Shown here one piece after another: positions 8,193-16,558 of a stretch of 64,000 nt of DNA. Each line of letters opens with the position of its first letter. The first letter of the stretch is position 1. The translations under genes were made by a program, and so were the position numbers. The stretch is taken from positions 1-64,000 of the forward strand of contig JACRAS010000250.1 of assembly GCA_016234705.1 (NCBI GenBank). The letters are read 5' to 3'. The DNA comes from Betaproteobacteria bacterium. GTDB taxonomy: Bacteria; Pseudomonadota; Gammaproteobacteria; Burkholderiales; SG8-39. The notes under the pieces are model-generated. The model was not told the origin of the DNA. It worked only from the letters and a program-made list of their open reading frames with translations, and did no database searches.

Positions 8193-10054
8193 GCCGGCAC
8201 CGGTTCCTTTTTCGGCGCGCGGCTGCGGCAGGCGGGACCGGCGCTCGTCATTTCGAGCAGGAATTTCTGCATATCCCAGGCCCCGGTGGGACAGCGCTCG
8301 GCGCACAGACCGCAGTGCAGGCACACGTCCTCGTCCTTGGCCATGATGCGGCCGGTCTTGAGCGTGCCGGAGATGTACAGATCCTGCGCCAGGTTCTTCG
8401 CCGGCGCGTTGAGCCGCGTGCGCAGGTTCGCCTCCTCGCCGTTGACGGTGAAGGTGATGCAATCCATCGGGCAGATGTCGACACAGGCGTCGCACTCGAT
8501 GCACAGCGTGTTGCTGAACACGGTCTGCACGTCGCAGTTGAGGCAGCGCTCCGCCTCCTTCCACGCAGTGGCCCGGTCGAAACCCATCTCGACCTCGATC
8601 TTGATATTCTTCAGCGTCTGGCCGGTGTCGCGCCAGGGCACCTTGTAGCGGCGGTCGAGCGCGATCTCGTTGTCGTAGCTCCACTCATGGATGCCCATTT
8701 TCTGCGACATCAGATGCACCATAGGCGGCGGGCGTTTGGACACGTCCTCGCCCTGGCACAGCTTGTCGATGGAGACCGCGGCCTCGTGGCCGTGGGCGAC
8801 GGCCCAGATGATGTTCTTCGGCCCGAAGGCGGCGTCGCCGCCGAAAAACACCCGCGGCAAAGAGGATTGCAGCGTGATTTTGTCGACCACCGGCATGCCC
8901 GATTGGTCGAACGCGATGCCGCAATCCTTCTCGATCCATGGAAAGGCGTTTTCCTGGCCGACCGCAACGAGCACCTCGTCACACTCGAAATGCCGGCCGG
9001 GCTCGCCCGTGGGCACGAGCCGCCGCCGGCCCGGTCCGTCTGCGTCGAACTTCGCCGCGACTTTCTCGAAAGTGACGCCGGTGAGCTTGCCCTTGTGGTG
9101 GGTGAATTCCTTGGGCACGAGGTAGTTGAGGATGGGAACGCCCTCATGCGTGGCGTCCTCTTTCTCCCAGGGCGAAGCCTTCATCTCGTCGAAGCCGGAA
9201 CGCACGATCACCTTCACGTCCTCGCCGCCCAGGCGCTTGCTGGTGCGGCAGCAGTCCATGGCGGTGTTGCCGCCGCCGAGCACAATGACGCGCTTGGCGA
9301 TCTTGTCGATATGCCCGAAGGAAACGCTCGCGAGCCAGTCGATGCCGATGTGGATGTGCTTGGCCGCTTCCTTGCGCCCCGGAATATCGAGGTCGCGGCC
9401 GCGCGGCGCGCCCGACCCGACGAATATCGCGTCATAGCCCTCCGCCAGCAGGGCCTTCATGCTATCCACGCGCTTGCCGGCGCGAAACTCGATGCCGAGG
9501 CCGAGGATGTAGCCGACTTCCTCGTCGATCACTTGCTCGGGCAGGCGAAATCTCGGAATCTGGCTGCGGATCATGCCGCCCGCCTTGGCGTCCCCGTCGT
9601 ACACGATGACATGATAGCCATGCGGCGCCAGGTCGCGCGCCACGGTGAGCGACGCCGGGCCGGCGCCGATACAGACGATGCGCTTGCCGTTTTTCTTCTT
9701 CGGCGCCGCCGGCAGGCGCGCGCGAATGTCGTTCTTATTGTCTGCGGCGACCCGCTTCAGGCGGCAGATCGCGACCGGTTCCCTGGCCGCGCCGGCGGAT
9801 GAGTCGTTGCCCTGCTCTGACGGCGCATCCTCGACGCGGCCGCGGCGACAAGCCGGCTCGCACGGGCGGTCGCAGGTGCGTCCCAGAATGCCGGGGAAGA
9901 CGTTGGACTCCCAGTTGACCATGTAGGCGTCATCGTAGCGGCCTGCGGCGATCAAGCGGATGTATTCGGGAACGGGGGTATGGGCGGGGCAGGCCCATTG
10001 ACAGTCTACGACTTTGTGAAAGTAATCTGGCGCGCCAATAGCGGTCGGCTTCAA
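8189..10054 (-). CDS. GltD-like FAD/NAD(P) oxidoreductase with 2x[4Fe-4S] ferredoxin domain
   Basis: This 621-residue protein has three parts. The N-terminal cysteine-rich iron-sulfur domain contains CQWACPAHTPVPEYI and RTCDRPCEPACRRGR, as in the glutamate synthase small subunit. The FAD/NAD(P) part has GAGPASLTVARDLA and a second GGGNTAMDCCR Rossmann motif. The C-terminal ferredoxin part has CIECDACVDICPMDC and CLHCGLCAERCP. It starts the kor operon and overlaps korA by 4 bp. The likely role is to pass electrons between NAD(P)H and the ferredoxin used or made by KorAB, or to be a third subunit of the complex. That role is inferred from gene order and domains. Confidence 0.85.
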   Translation of the reverse strand: MKPTAIGAPDYFHKVVDCQWACPAHTPVPEYIRLIAAGRYDDAYMVNWESNVFPGILGRTCDRPCEPACRRGRVEDAPSEQGNDSSAGAAREPVAICRLKRVAADNKNDIRARLPAAPKKKNGKRIVCIGAGPASLTVARDLAPHGYHVIVYDGDAKAGGMIRSQIPRFRLPEQVIDEEVGYILGLGIEFRAGKRVDSMKALLAEGYDAIFVGSGAPRGRDLDIPGRKEAAKHIHIGIDWLASVSFGHIDKIAKRVIVLGGGNTAMDCCRTSKRLGGEDVKVIVRSGFDEMKASPWEKEDATHEGVPILNYLVPKEFTHHKGKLTGVTFEKVAAKFDADGPGRRRLVPTGEPGRHFECDEVLVAVGQENAFPWIEKDCGIAFDQSGMPVVDKITLQSSLPRVFFGGDAAFGPKNIIWAVAHGHEAAVSIDKLCQGEDVSKRPPPMVHLMSQKMGIHEWSYDNEIALDRRYKVPWRDTGQTLKNIKIEVEMGFDRATAWKEAERCLNCDVQTVFSNTLCIECDACVDICPMDCITFTVNGEEANLRTRLNAPAKNLAQDLYISGTLKTGRIMAKDEDVCLHCGLCAERCPTGAWDMQKFLLEMTSAGPACRSRAPKKEPVPA

Positions 10055-10399
10055 TCCGTCTGCTCCTTCCGGGCGCCTGCCAAGGCTGCCGACATTGGAT
10101 CGGCCATGGGGTCGCCTAGTAGGGGCGTGATTCTACCCTTGGCGGAGCAGAGTGAAAAGCGACTTTTTAATTGCCAAGACGGGAACTTTCGCTGGCTGGC
10201 GCGAGGCAAACTACAACCTAGTCGTGTCCGAGGCTGCCTGTATATTCACCACAGGCGCAGCAGTCGGAGGCAATCCGAATGACCGGGTCACATCTCCACG
10301 TGCGGAACAGGGGTATGCGCCGGCGGCGGCTCTTCGCGCAGTTCCACCGCCATGCAATTTGGCTGTAATACGCGTGCCTCCTTGGTGTCGGCGCCGCGG
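10055..10399. other. intergenic stretch between kor operon and hpf
   Basis: 345 bases. It should contain the promoter of the leftward kor operon, but I see no clear -35/-10 pair. No convincing gene, repeat or RNA was found. The last part includes the region just beyond the 3' end of the hibernation-factor gene, which also reads leftward. Confidence 0.35.
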
Positions 10400-10753
10400 C
10401 TAGCGGCCCGGACTTGGCTTTCCGTTACGGGAGCGACGCTCGACCTGGCTCTGGCGGCGCATATGATCCTCGAGCTGAAGGCTGGCTGCCTCGAACGCGT
10501 GGTGCAAGGCAGTGTAGACGTCCTCGCCGTGTTCGCGGTTCACCACGACTTCCGTCCCCGGCAGCGTGATGTTGAGCCGCACCGCGAACTGCGCGCCTTG
10601 TCGCTTCGGCCGGTGCAGCGCCTCTGCGACCACATGGCAAGCCTGGATGCGCTCGCATTGCCGATCCAGCGCTCGCGCCTGTTCGCCTACGTATCGTTCC
10701 AGCGCGCTGGAACGAGGAATTCCACGCAAGGTGATCTCTACGGGATCGCGCAT
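10400..10753 (-). CDS. ribosome hibernation-promoting factor (HPF/RaiA family)
   Basis: The 117-residue protein begins VEITLRGIPRSSALERYV and continues with AQFAVRLNITLPGTEVVVNREHGEDVYTALHHAFEAASLQLED split over several secondary elements, the beta-alpha-beta-beta-beta-alpha fold of the S30EA/YfiA family. It binds the decoding centre of idle ribosomes. It is the short form, lacking the C-terminal dimerisation domain of long HPF, and ends in a basic tail. Its position beside a small protein, an FNR-like box and a universal stress protein suggests induction by energy or oxygen limitation. The ATG at 10753 has GGGAG upstream. Confidence 0.82.
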   Translation of the reverse strand: MRDPVEITLRGIPRSSALERYVGEQARALDRQCERIQACHVVAEALHRPKRQGAQFAVRLNITLPGTEVVVNREHGEDVYTALHHAFEAASLQLEDHMRRQSQVERRSRNGKPSPGR

Positions 10754-10782
10754 GACTCCCGCCCCTTACAGCCGTTCACGGC

Positions 10783-11001
10783 TCAGTTGTAGTCGTCGTA
10801 ATACACAGGCAGGCTTCTGCCGCCGTCGCCTTGGACGATGCGCTGGCAATCGATCTCGTCATGGCGCTCGTCGGGCACTTGCGCGGTCTGCTCCCAGGCG
10901 TCGGGCCCCCGGGCCGTTCCGCGCCCCCGCCTGCCTGGCGGTTTGGCGGCGGGTTTGCGCGCCGCGCCGCGGACTTTGCCTGACTTGGACTTGGCACCCA
11001 T
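10783..11001 (-). CDS. small basic hypothetical protein
   Basis: This 72-residue protein has a Lys/Arg/Ala/Pro-rich N-terminal half (MGAKSKSGKVRGAARKPAAK) and a polar, acidic C-terminal half ending PVYYDDYN. GGGAGG lies five bases before the ATG at 11001, strongly supporting translation. An FNR-like box sits 56 bases upstream (11057-11070), and hpf follows 29 bases downstream on the same strand, so the two probably form a stress operon. The function is unknown; nucleic-acid binding by the basic half is only a guess. Confidence 0.55.
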   Translation of the reverse strand: MGAKSKSGKVRGAARKPAAKPPGRRGRGTARGPDAWEQTAQVPDERHDEIDCQRIVQGDGGRSLPVYYDDYN

Positions 11002-11343
11002 AGCATCCTCCCGTTACGGCTTGGAGTTCAGCGTAACGACAATTGCCGCAGCCCTGTTGATATTGGTCAAAAAAACGTTACCTGCCCCTCGACGCCGGCC
11101 GAAACGCCGCGAATCGCGGTTGCGCTTTTCGCATGCTTTTCGTCCGCTCAAGCGATAGCGCAAGTGTGGGTCGCGCGCGCGCCCGTGCCTTTAATTTTGA
11201 TCATAGTGGGTCGATAGATCGGGCGTGACACAGGAACGACAGGCGCGGCCCCACCAGCCGCCTGAAACCGGTGGTTTTCATATAATCCGAGTCGTCACCA
11301 GGCAATCTCTTTTATACTGGCGCGGCAACGACGAGGATTCGAT
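11002..11343. other. divergent intergenic region
   Basis: 342 bases between the leftward small-protein/hpf pair and the rightward sensor kinase. It holds the FNR-like box described separately. TATAAT (11281-11286) and TATACT (11313-11318) hexamers lie just before the kinase, neither with a good -35. Confidence 0.4.
11057..11070. promoter_or_regulatory. FNR-like binding site
   Basis: TTGATATTGGTCAA matches the FNR/Anr consensus TTGAT-N4-ATCAA at 9 of 10 defined positions (one G for A). It is centred about 62 bases upstream of the 72-residue gene. A Crp/Fnr-family regulator with an FNR-type recognition helix is encoded 3.7 kb away (14737). Whether this site regulates the left gene, the right gene or both is unknown. 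Confidence 0.5.
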
Positions 11344-13431
11344 TTGCAGCCCTATTCCGCCCAACCGGACCAGCAAGCAGTTGCTGTGCCGCCGCCGAAG
11401 CGCGCGCAGCGCCTGCGCCATCTGGTGCTCGGCCTTGGCGCTCTGGCTGTGGTGGCAGTCCTCGGTGGCACAGCTCTCAGCCTGTGGCGCACGCATGAAG
11501 AGGTGACGCAGCGGACCGAAGAACGTCTGGTCGGCCTGGCCCGGATCCTGGCCGAGCAAACCTTGAGATCGACGCACGCCGTCGACACCATTCTTCGTGC
11601 TGCCGCGGAGGACGTGCTAAGAGCGGGAAAGCGGGGTCGGCTGGCGCCGTCCAGAGAGCTGGTTCGGCAATTGCGCGAGATCATTGCCTACACGCCATAC
11701 GTGAATGCGCTCATGCTGTCCGGCGCGAGCGGCAAGCTGGTAGCCCATACGGCTCGGATTCCGCCACCGCCGATCCACTACGGCGACAGCCAATTCTTCC
11801 GCCCACGTCGCGACAACGGGACGATACAGCCACGGCTATCGGCGCCGGTTGTCGGCAGGATGGCCGGCGCGCGGGACATAAGCGTAAGCCGCGGGCTCCA
11901 TGACCCCGACGGGCGCCTTCTCGGCGTCATCACCGCGGTAGTCGATCCGGCCTATTTCCTCGGGCCGCAAGGCCTGCAGGGACTCGGGCCGGACGGCGTG
12001 GTGCGGCTGCTGCGCCGCGACGGCCTGCTGCTGACCGGCTATCCGATAGCGATCGCGGCCGCGACCCGCAACTACCGCGACTCCGCGCTATTTACCCAGG
12101 GCGTCGTGGCCGGACGCGAGTTAGTCCGCCATGCCGGCGGCGCCGGCGCCGGCGAGCGGATGAGCGCTATTCGCCCGATCGAGGACTACCCTCTGGTCGT
12201 AACAGTGACTTCGTCCATGGATTTCGTCCTGCGAACCTGGTACCGGAGCATAGCGTTGTTCGGAGCCATCGCCACAGTCACCACCGCCCTTCTCGGTCTT
12301 ATCACTTTGTCGCTCGCGCACCAGTTGCGCGTCGACGAGGAACTGAAATCCATTGTCGCGGATTCGGAGGAACGCCTGCAGGCAATCATTCAATCCGCGA
12401 TGGATGCGATCATCACCATGGACGAGCACCGGCGCGTGGTGCTGTTCAACGCCGCGGCGCAGCAGATCTTCGGATGCCCGAGCGCGGAGGCGATCGGCGC
12501 CGATATCGGCCATTTCATTCGCGGGCAGTTGCTGGAGGCGCAGCCGGAGTACAGCGCGGAGTTCGACGCCACCGGCGCGCCCATGCGCAAGCTGGGGCAG
12601 CACCTCGCGCTCACCGGGGTGCGCGCCGATGGCGCCGAATTCCCGCTCGACGCCTCGGTGTCGCGGGTGCGGCTGCACGGCGCGGGCCTGTATATCGTGA
12701 TCTTGCGCGACGTCACCGAGCGCAGGCGCGCCGAGCAGGAGCTCAAGCGCTCGCAGCAGGATTTGCGCGGACTGTCCAAGGCGGCAAACGAAGCCCTCGA
12801 GGCCGAGCGCCGCCGCACCGCGCGCGAACTGCATGACGAACTCGGTCAATCGCTCACCGCGCTCAAGATGGACTTGGAGTCGCTGCGCTCCGGCCTGCCG
12901 CCGGGCCAGCCGGACCTGGGGGAACGCGCCCGGGCGATGCACGCGCTGCTCGACGGCACCATCGCGGCCACGCGCCGCATCGCCTCCGATCTGCGCCCCC
13001 TGATGCTGGACGATCTGGGCCTTGCCGCGGCGCTTGACTGGCTGGCGCATAATTTTTCGAAACACAGCGGCATTGCCACCGACCTGATCATCGACAACAC
13101 GGTGGCTCAGGTGCCGGAACCGATCGCCTCGGCGCTGTACCGCATCACCCAGGAATCGCTTACCAACGTGGCCAAATATGCGCAAGCCACCACGGCCGAG
13201 ATTCGCCTGGAGCGCGACGGCGCCTGGGTCCAGCTCCTGGTGCGGGACAACGGCCGCGGCATCGAGGCGGCGGACCAGAACAAGCGCGGCACGTTCGGAC
13301 TGCTGGGCATCCGCGAACGCGTGATGCTGCTCGGCGGCGAAGTCGCGATCAAGGGCGAACCGGGGCAAGGCAGCGAGCTGCGCGCGCGCATCCCGCTCGC
13401 CGCGGCCGATGCGCCTGAGGCCGTCGCATGA
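11344..13431 (+). CDS. membrane sensor histidine kinase (NarL-partner type) with PAS domain
   Basis: The 695-residue protein has a membrane segment at about residues 26-46, a periplasmic sensor region of about 250 residues (Cache-like by layout), a second membrane segment near 302-325, and a PAS domain from about 339 (ERLQAIIQSAMDAIITMD). A HisKA_3 dimerisation/phosphoacceptor region follows (RRTARELHDELGQSL, His about 497), then a HATPase domain ending with GTFGLLGIRERVMLLGG. It starts at TTG 11344 behind GACGAGGA. The next gene, a NarL/FixJ regulator, overlaps it by ATGA and is its obvious partner. The ligand is unknown. Confidence 0.88.
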   Translation: MQPYSAQPDQQAVAVPPPKRAQRLRHLVLGLGALAVVAVLGGTALSLWRTHEEVTQRTEERLVGLARILAEQTLRSTHAVDTILRAAAEDVLRAGKRGRLAPSRELVRQLREIIAYTPYVNALMLSGASGKLVAHTARIPPPPIHYGDSQFFRPRRDNGTIQPRLSAPVVGRMAGARDISVSRGLHDPDGRLLGVITAVVDPAYFLGPQGLQGLGPDGVVRLLRRDGLLLTGYPIAIAAATRNYRDSALFTQGVVAGRELVRHAGGAGAGERMSAIRPIEDYPLVVTVTSSMDFVLRTWYRSIALFGAIATVTTALLGLITLSLAHQLRVDEELKSIVADSEERLQAIIQSAMDAIITMDEHRRVVLFNAAAQQIFGCPSAEAIGADIGHFIRGQLLEAQPEYSAEFDATGAPMRKLGQHLALTGVRADGAEFPLDASVSRVRLHGAGLYIVILRDVTERRRAEQELKRSQQDLRGLSKAANEALEAERRRTARELHDELGQSLTALKMDLESLRSGLPPGQPDLGERARAMHALLDGTIAATRRIASDLRPLMLDDLGLAAALDWLAHNFSKHSGIATDLIIDNTVAQVPEPIASALYRITQESLTNVAKYAQATTAEIRLERDGAWVQLLVRDNGRGIEAADQNKRGTFGLLGIRERVMLLGGEVAIKGEPGQGSELRARIPLAAADAPEAVA

Positions 13432-14072
13432 CGCGCATCCTCATCGCCGACGATCACGCCATCGTGCGCGAGGGCTTGCGCCGCATTCTTCAAAGCGCCC
13501 CGGGAATCGAGGTAGCCGGCGAAGCGGTGAGCGGCGACGAGGTCATGGCGCGGGTGCGCGAGGGCGGCTTCGACCTGTTATTGCTTGACCTGTCGATGCC
13601 CGGAAAAAGCGGCATCGAGCTGATCAAGTGGGCGAAGTCGGCACGGCCGGAACTTGCGCTGCTGGTGCTGTCGATGCACCAGGAAGAGCAATACGCGGTG
13701 CGCGCGATCCGCGCCGGCGCCTCGGGCTACGTCACCAAGGAAAGCGCCTCGGCGCTGCTCGTCGCGGCGATCCGCAAGGTCGCCGATGGCGGGCTGTACA
13801 TCAGCCCCGGCGTGGCCGAGCAGCTCGCGCTCACGCTCAGGCCGCAGGCGGCCGGCTTGCCGCATCAAACGCTGTCTGACCGGGAATACGAGGTATTCAG
13901 CCAACTGGTTTCGGGCGGCAGCGTCTCCGATATTGCCGCGCGCCTGCATTTGAGCGGCAAGACCGTGAGCACGCACAAGGCGCGCATCCTGGAAAAAATG
14001 GGCATGGACAGCGTGGCCGACTTGGTGCGCTACGCCGTGGCGCACCAGCTCGTCGACGCGCGCGACACCTAG
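13428..14072 (+). CDS. NarL/FixJ-family response regulator
   Basis: This 214-residue protein has a receiver domain with the acidic pocket IADDH, phospho-acceptor Asp54 (LLLLDLSMPG) and Lys in GYVTKES. After a linker comes a LuxR-type helix-turn-helix (LSDREYEVFSQL, VSDIAARLHLSGKTVSTHKARI). It is translated from an ATG overlapping the kinase stop, so the pair is co-produced. Target genes are not evident; nearby redox and stress genes are candidates by position only. Confidence 0.92.
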   Translation: MTRILIADDHAIVREGLRRILQSAPGIEVAGEAVSGDEVMARVREGGFDLLLLDLSMPGKSGIELIKWAKSARPELALLVLSMHQEEQYAVRAIRAGASGYVTKESASALLVAAIRKVADGGLYISPGVAEQLALTLRPQAAGLPHQTLSDREYEVFSQLVSGGSVSDIAARLHLSGKTVSTHKARILEKMGMDSVADLVRYAVAHQLVDARDT

Positions 14073-14287
14073 CCGCCACCGCCCCCTGGGTGTAGGCGCC
14101 GCCCTATACCGATACCGGCAATTCCGATGCCTGGTTTCAGCCTGCGCCTATGGCGCCGGGCAACAGTCGTGTTCCATACTTGCTTCAATAAAAACAACTA
14201 ACCCTGTTACACGATTGCCGCGCGGCGGGGGCCAGTGGTGGCCGCGCGGCGACAGACAAACAACATCTTCCTTAGCCATCGACACGC

Positions 14288-14701
14288 ATGGGTTCGACAC
14301 AGCAAGCGGCACCACTGCTGGTCTTCCTCGTCGAAGACTCGGCGGCGATCCGCGCGCGCCTGGCGGCCACGATCCGGGCGATCAGCGGCGCCGAACTCGT
14401 GGGCGAAGCGAGCACGGTCGGCGCGGCGATCGACGGCATTCGCTCCACCCGTCCCAGCGCCGTGATTCTGGACCTGCAGTTGGAGGACGGGAGCGGTCTG
14501 GACGTGCTCAAGGCCGTGCATCCATTCTCGCCCACGCTGCACGTCGCGGTGCTCACCAATTACGCGACCGATCAACACCGCCGCGCCTGCATGGACGCGG
14601 GCGCGGAATATTTTCTCGACAAGTCTTCGGATTTCCCGCGCATCCGGGAAATTGTCCAGGGGTGGACTCACCGCCCCGGTGGCGCCGCCCTGGGCCAATA
14701 G
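14288..14701 (+). CDS. stand-alone receiver-domain response regulator
   Basis: This 137-residue CheY-like protein has FLVEDSAA (acidic pocket), Asp62 in VILDLQLEDGSG, Thr in VLTNYA and Lys in FLDKSSDF, so all phosphorylation residues are present. It has no output domain. It lies 36 bases upstream of the Crp/Fnr gene and 215 bases after the NarL-type regulator. It may be an alternative phosphoryl acceptor for the kinase at 11344, but this is inference. Confidence 0.82.
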   Translation: MGSTQQAAPLLVFLVEDSAAIRARLAATIRAISGAELVGEASTVGAAIDGIRSTRPSAVILDLQLEDGSGLDVLKAVHPFSPTLHVAVLTNYATDQHRRACMDAGAEYFLDKSSDFPRIREIVQGWTHRPGGAALGQ

Positions 14702-14736
14702 ATGCAAACTCGCCAATCAAGATAACGGAGCAGAAC

Positions 14737-15636
14737 ATGAGCAGCGCAATGTCGCATTATGATGCACTCGAACCAGGCGCCTTGGACAAGGAAACGACGC
14801 CGGCGCAGAACCACGAAGGAGCCAATCTGTCGGTGCGCGACCTTACCCGCTTGCTGCATATCGACTGTCCGGACGAAACCTGGCTTGCGCGGACGGCATT
14901 CGCCCTGCGTAGGGTGCGCGAAGGCGAGTCGCTGATGCGCGCGGGCGACAAATTCCATTCCCTTTACGTCGTCCGCTCCGGCTGCTTCAAGACCGTCTAC
15001 ACCGATTTTTCCGGCAGCGAACAGGTGCTCGGATTTCCGATGAGCGGAGATCTGATGGGAGCCGATGGCATCGACAGCGGCCACTACAGTTCCACCGCCG
15101 TGTCGCTCGATACCAGCGAAGTGGCGATCATGCCGTTCGCGAGCCTCGCGCGGCTGATGTTCGAATGCCCCCGGCTGGAACCATTGCTGTATCGCGTCCT
15201 GAGCCGCGAACTCGTGCGCGTGCAGAACATGGCCTGGACTCTGGGCACGCTAGGCGCGGAAGGCAGGGTTGCCGTATTTCTGCTCGCCCTGTCGGCCCGG
15301 CTAGGCGCATTGGGATATTCGCGTTGCTCCTTTAATCTGCGCATGACGCGCCAGGAGATCGGCAGCTACCTCGGCCTGAAGCTCGAAACGGTAAGCCGGG
15401 CGCTGTCGACACTGAACGCCGCGGGCATCATCCAGGTGCATCAAAGAAGCGTCGATATCGTGGACGCCGGCGCTTTGCGCGGCGTGATCGACCCGGCTGC
15501 GGGCATCGCGGCAAGCATCGCGCCGCCCCCCGCGCCAGCCGCGGCCCGGCACGGCGCCAACGGCGGCAAGCGTGCACGCAAGCAACGCCCGCAGTTCCGG
15601 CACGGGCTTGCCTGGCGGCAACTCGCCGCCGCCTGA
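14737..15636 (+). CDS. Crp/Fnr-family regulator with FNR-type DNA-recognition helix
   Basis: The protein has 299 residues from ATG 14737 (ACGGAG upstream). A cyclic-nucleotide-binding-type beta-roll (FHSLYVVRSGCFKTV, GFPMSGDLMGADGI) and long dimer helix precede a helix-turn-helix, MTRQEIGSYLGLKLETVSRAL. Its ExxSR pattern is the one FNR uses to read TTGAT. The N-terminal cysteine cluster that holds FNR's oxygen-sensing [4Fe-4S] centre is absent; only scattered cysteines such as Cys44 are seen. A basic, Ala/Pro-rich C-terminal tail of about 45 residues is unusual. It probably regulates this stress block through sites such as 11057-11070. The signal is unknown. Confidence 0.87.
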   Translation: MSSAMSHYDALEPGALDKETTPAQNHEGANLSVRDLTRLLHIDCPDETWLARTAFALRRVREGESLMRAGDKFHSLYVVRSGCFKTVYTDFSGSEQVLGFPMSGDLMGADGIDSGHYSSTAVSLDTSEVAIMPFASLARLMFECPRLEPLLYRVLSRELVRVQNMAWTLGTLGAEGRVAVFLLALSARLGALGYSRCSFNLRMTRQEIGSYLGLKLETVSRALSTLNAAGIIQVHQRSVDIVDAGALRGVIDPAAGIAASIAPPPAPAAARHGANGGKRARKQRPQFRHGLAWRQLAAA

Positions 15637-15712
15637 GACGCTATCGGCGCGCAGCGCAAATACGCGACAACGGCTATCATCGCAGCGTCTTTCCAAGAGA
15701 AGAGGTCACTAC

Positions 15713-16156
15713 ATGTTCAAGCACATCCTGGTCCCGACCGACGGGTCCACTTTGTCCTTGCGCGCGGCAAAGAATGCCGTGCGCTTCGCCAAGGCCCACG
15801 GCGCCCGCATTACGGCTTTCTACGCGGCGCCGGAATATCACCCCAACATTGCCGGTGACTATATACCGGCGAATTTCGTGCCGCCCTCCGTATTCGAAAA
15901 GCAGATCCAGAAAACCGCGGACAAGTACCTGGACCCGATCAAGAAATTGGCGGCGCTGGGGGATGTCCCGTGCTCCGGATTGTACGCCAGCAGCGATTCG
16001 CCCTATCAAGCGATCATCAAGGCCGCAAACGCGAACAAGTGCGACCTGATTTTCATGGCGTCCCACGGCCGCAGCGGCATCGCCGGGCTGTTGATCGGCA
16101 GCGAAACCAACAAGGTGCTCACCCACTGCAAGCTTCCGGTGCTGGTCTATCGCTAG
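15713..16156 (+). CDS. universal stress protein (UspA family)
   Basis: The 147-residue Rossmann-like protein begins FKHILVPTDGS and ends with the nucleotide-binding pattern ASHGRSGIAGLLIGS and LPVLVYR. The ATP motif of the MJ0577 class is nearly complete, with Ala replacing the first Gly, so ATP binding is plausible. An AGAAGAGG ribosome-binding site precedes ATG 15713. Proteins of this family often belong to FNR/Anr regulons, consistent with the Crp/Fnr gene just upstream. Confidence 0.92.
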   Translation: MFKHILVPTDGSTLSLRAAKNAVRFAKAHGARITAFYAAPEYHPNIAGDYIPANFVPPSVFEKQIQKTADKYLDPIKKLAALGDVPCSGLYASSDSPYQAIIKAANANKCDLIFMASHGRSGIAGLLIGSETNKVLTHCKLPVLVYR

Positions 16157-16558
16157 ATGACCGGCCCCTGCGGGAGGATGGTGCGGGTAAAGGATTCGCC
16201 AGAGCTTGGCCAGATTCGTACGGTATTCATCGGGATTGCCGAAATCGTGTCAGGTTACGACCCGTGCGGCACCCGGCCTCTCAGGGTCGTCAAGCAACAC
16301 TTCGCATAACGGCCAACCGCGGAGACTCAGTCGCTACGATTGAGTCGCTCGATGCACGGTGACGGCAGCGTCGCGATCATCGCGACGACGCGAGGACCCG
16401 CGCGCTCGGTGGCGCCGGACGCGGTGACGACGATCGCGATCGCCGCGGCGATCTTGGCCGCGAGCAGGGACCAGTCAGGCTCGCGTCCATGAATCCCTGG
16501 CGTTGCACGTTCGCATGGCGCGACATGGTAGCATTGCGGCCTCGCTACAATCGCCCGC
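16157..16558. other. gap with a possible 50-codon frame and island edge
   Basis: An ATG at 16157, immediately after the uspA stop, opens a 50-codon plus-strand frame to 16309 (MTGPCGRMVRVKDSPELG and onward) with no ribosome-binding site and no family I know. It is probably not a gene. Within it lies the tRNA-Thr-like sequence at 16179-16198, described separately. From 16310 to 16558 I see only a TACAAT hexamer near 16550, close to the MFS start. Confidence 0.3.
16179..16198. mobile_element. attachment-site relic (tRNA-Thr 3'-end copy)
   Basis: TGGTGCGGGTAAAGGATTCG repeats the 3' end of the tRNA-Thr gene at 20068-20088 (same orientation on the plus strand), differing by one missing C. Integrases of the P4 type, two relics of which lie between, recombine at tRNA 3' ends and leave such direct repeats. 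It most probably marks the far border (attL/attR) of the island between here and the tRNA. Confidence 0.55.

Noticed and set aside
6357-8648. 763-codon open frame on the plus strand
   Set aside because: It is antisense to korA, and its translation is rich in Val/Ala/Arg/His without any domain. The opposite strand carries clear KorA motifs.
14215-14736. Longer start for the Crp/Fnr gene
   Set aside because: The upstream in-frame part overlaps the receiver-domain gene in another frame; ATG 14737 has a good ribosome-binding site and matches family length.
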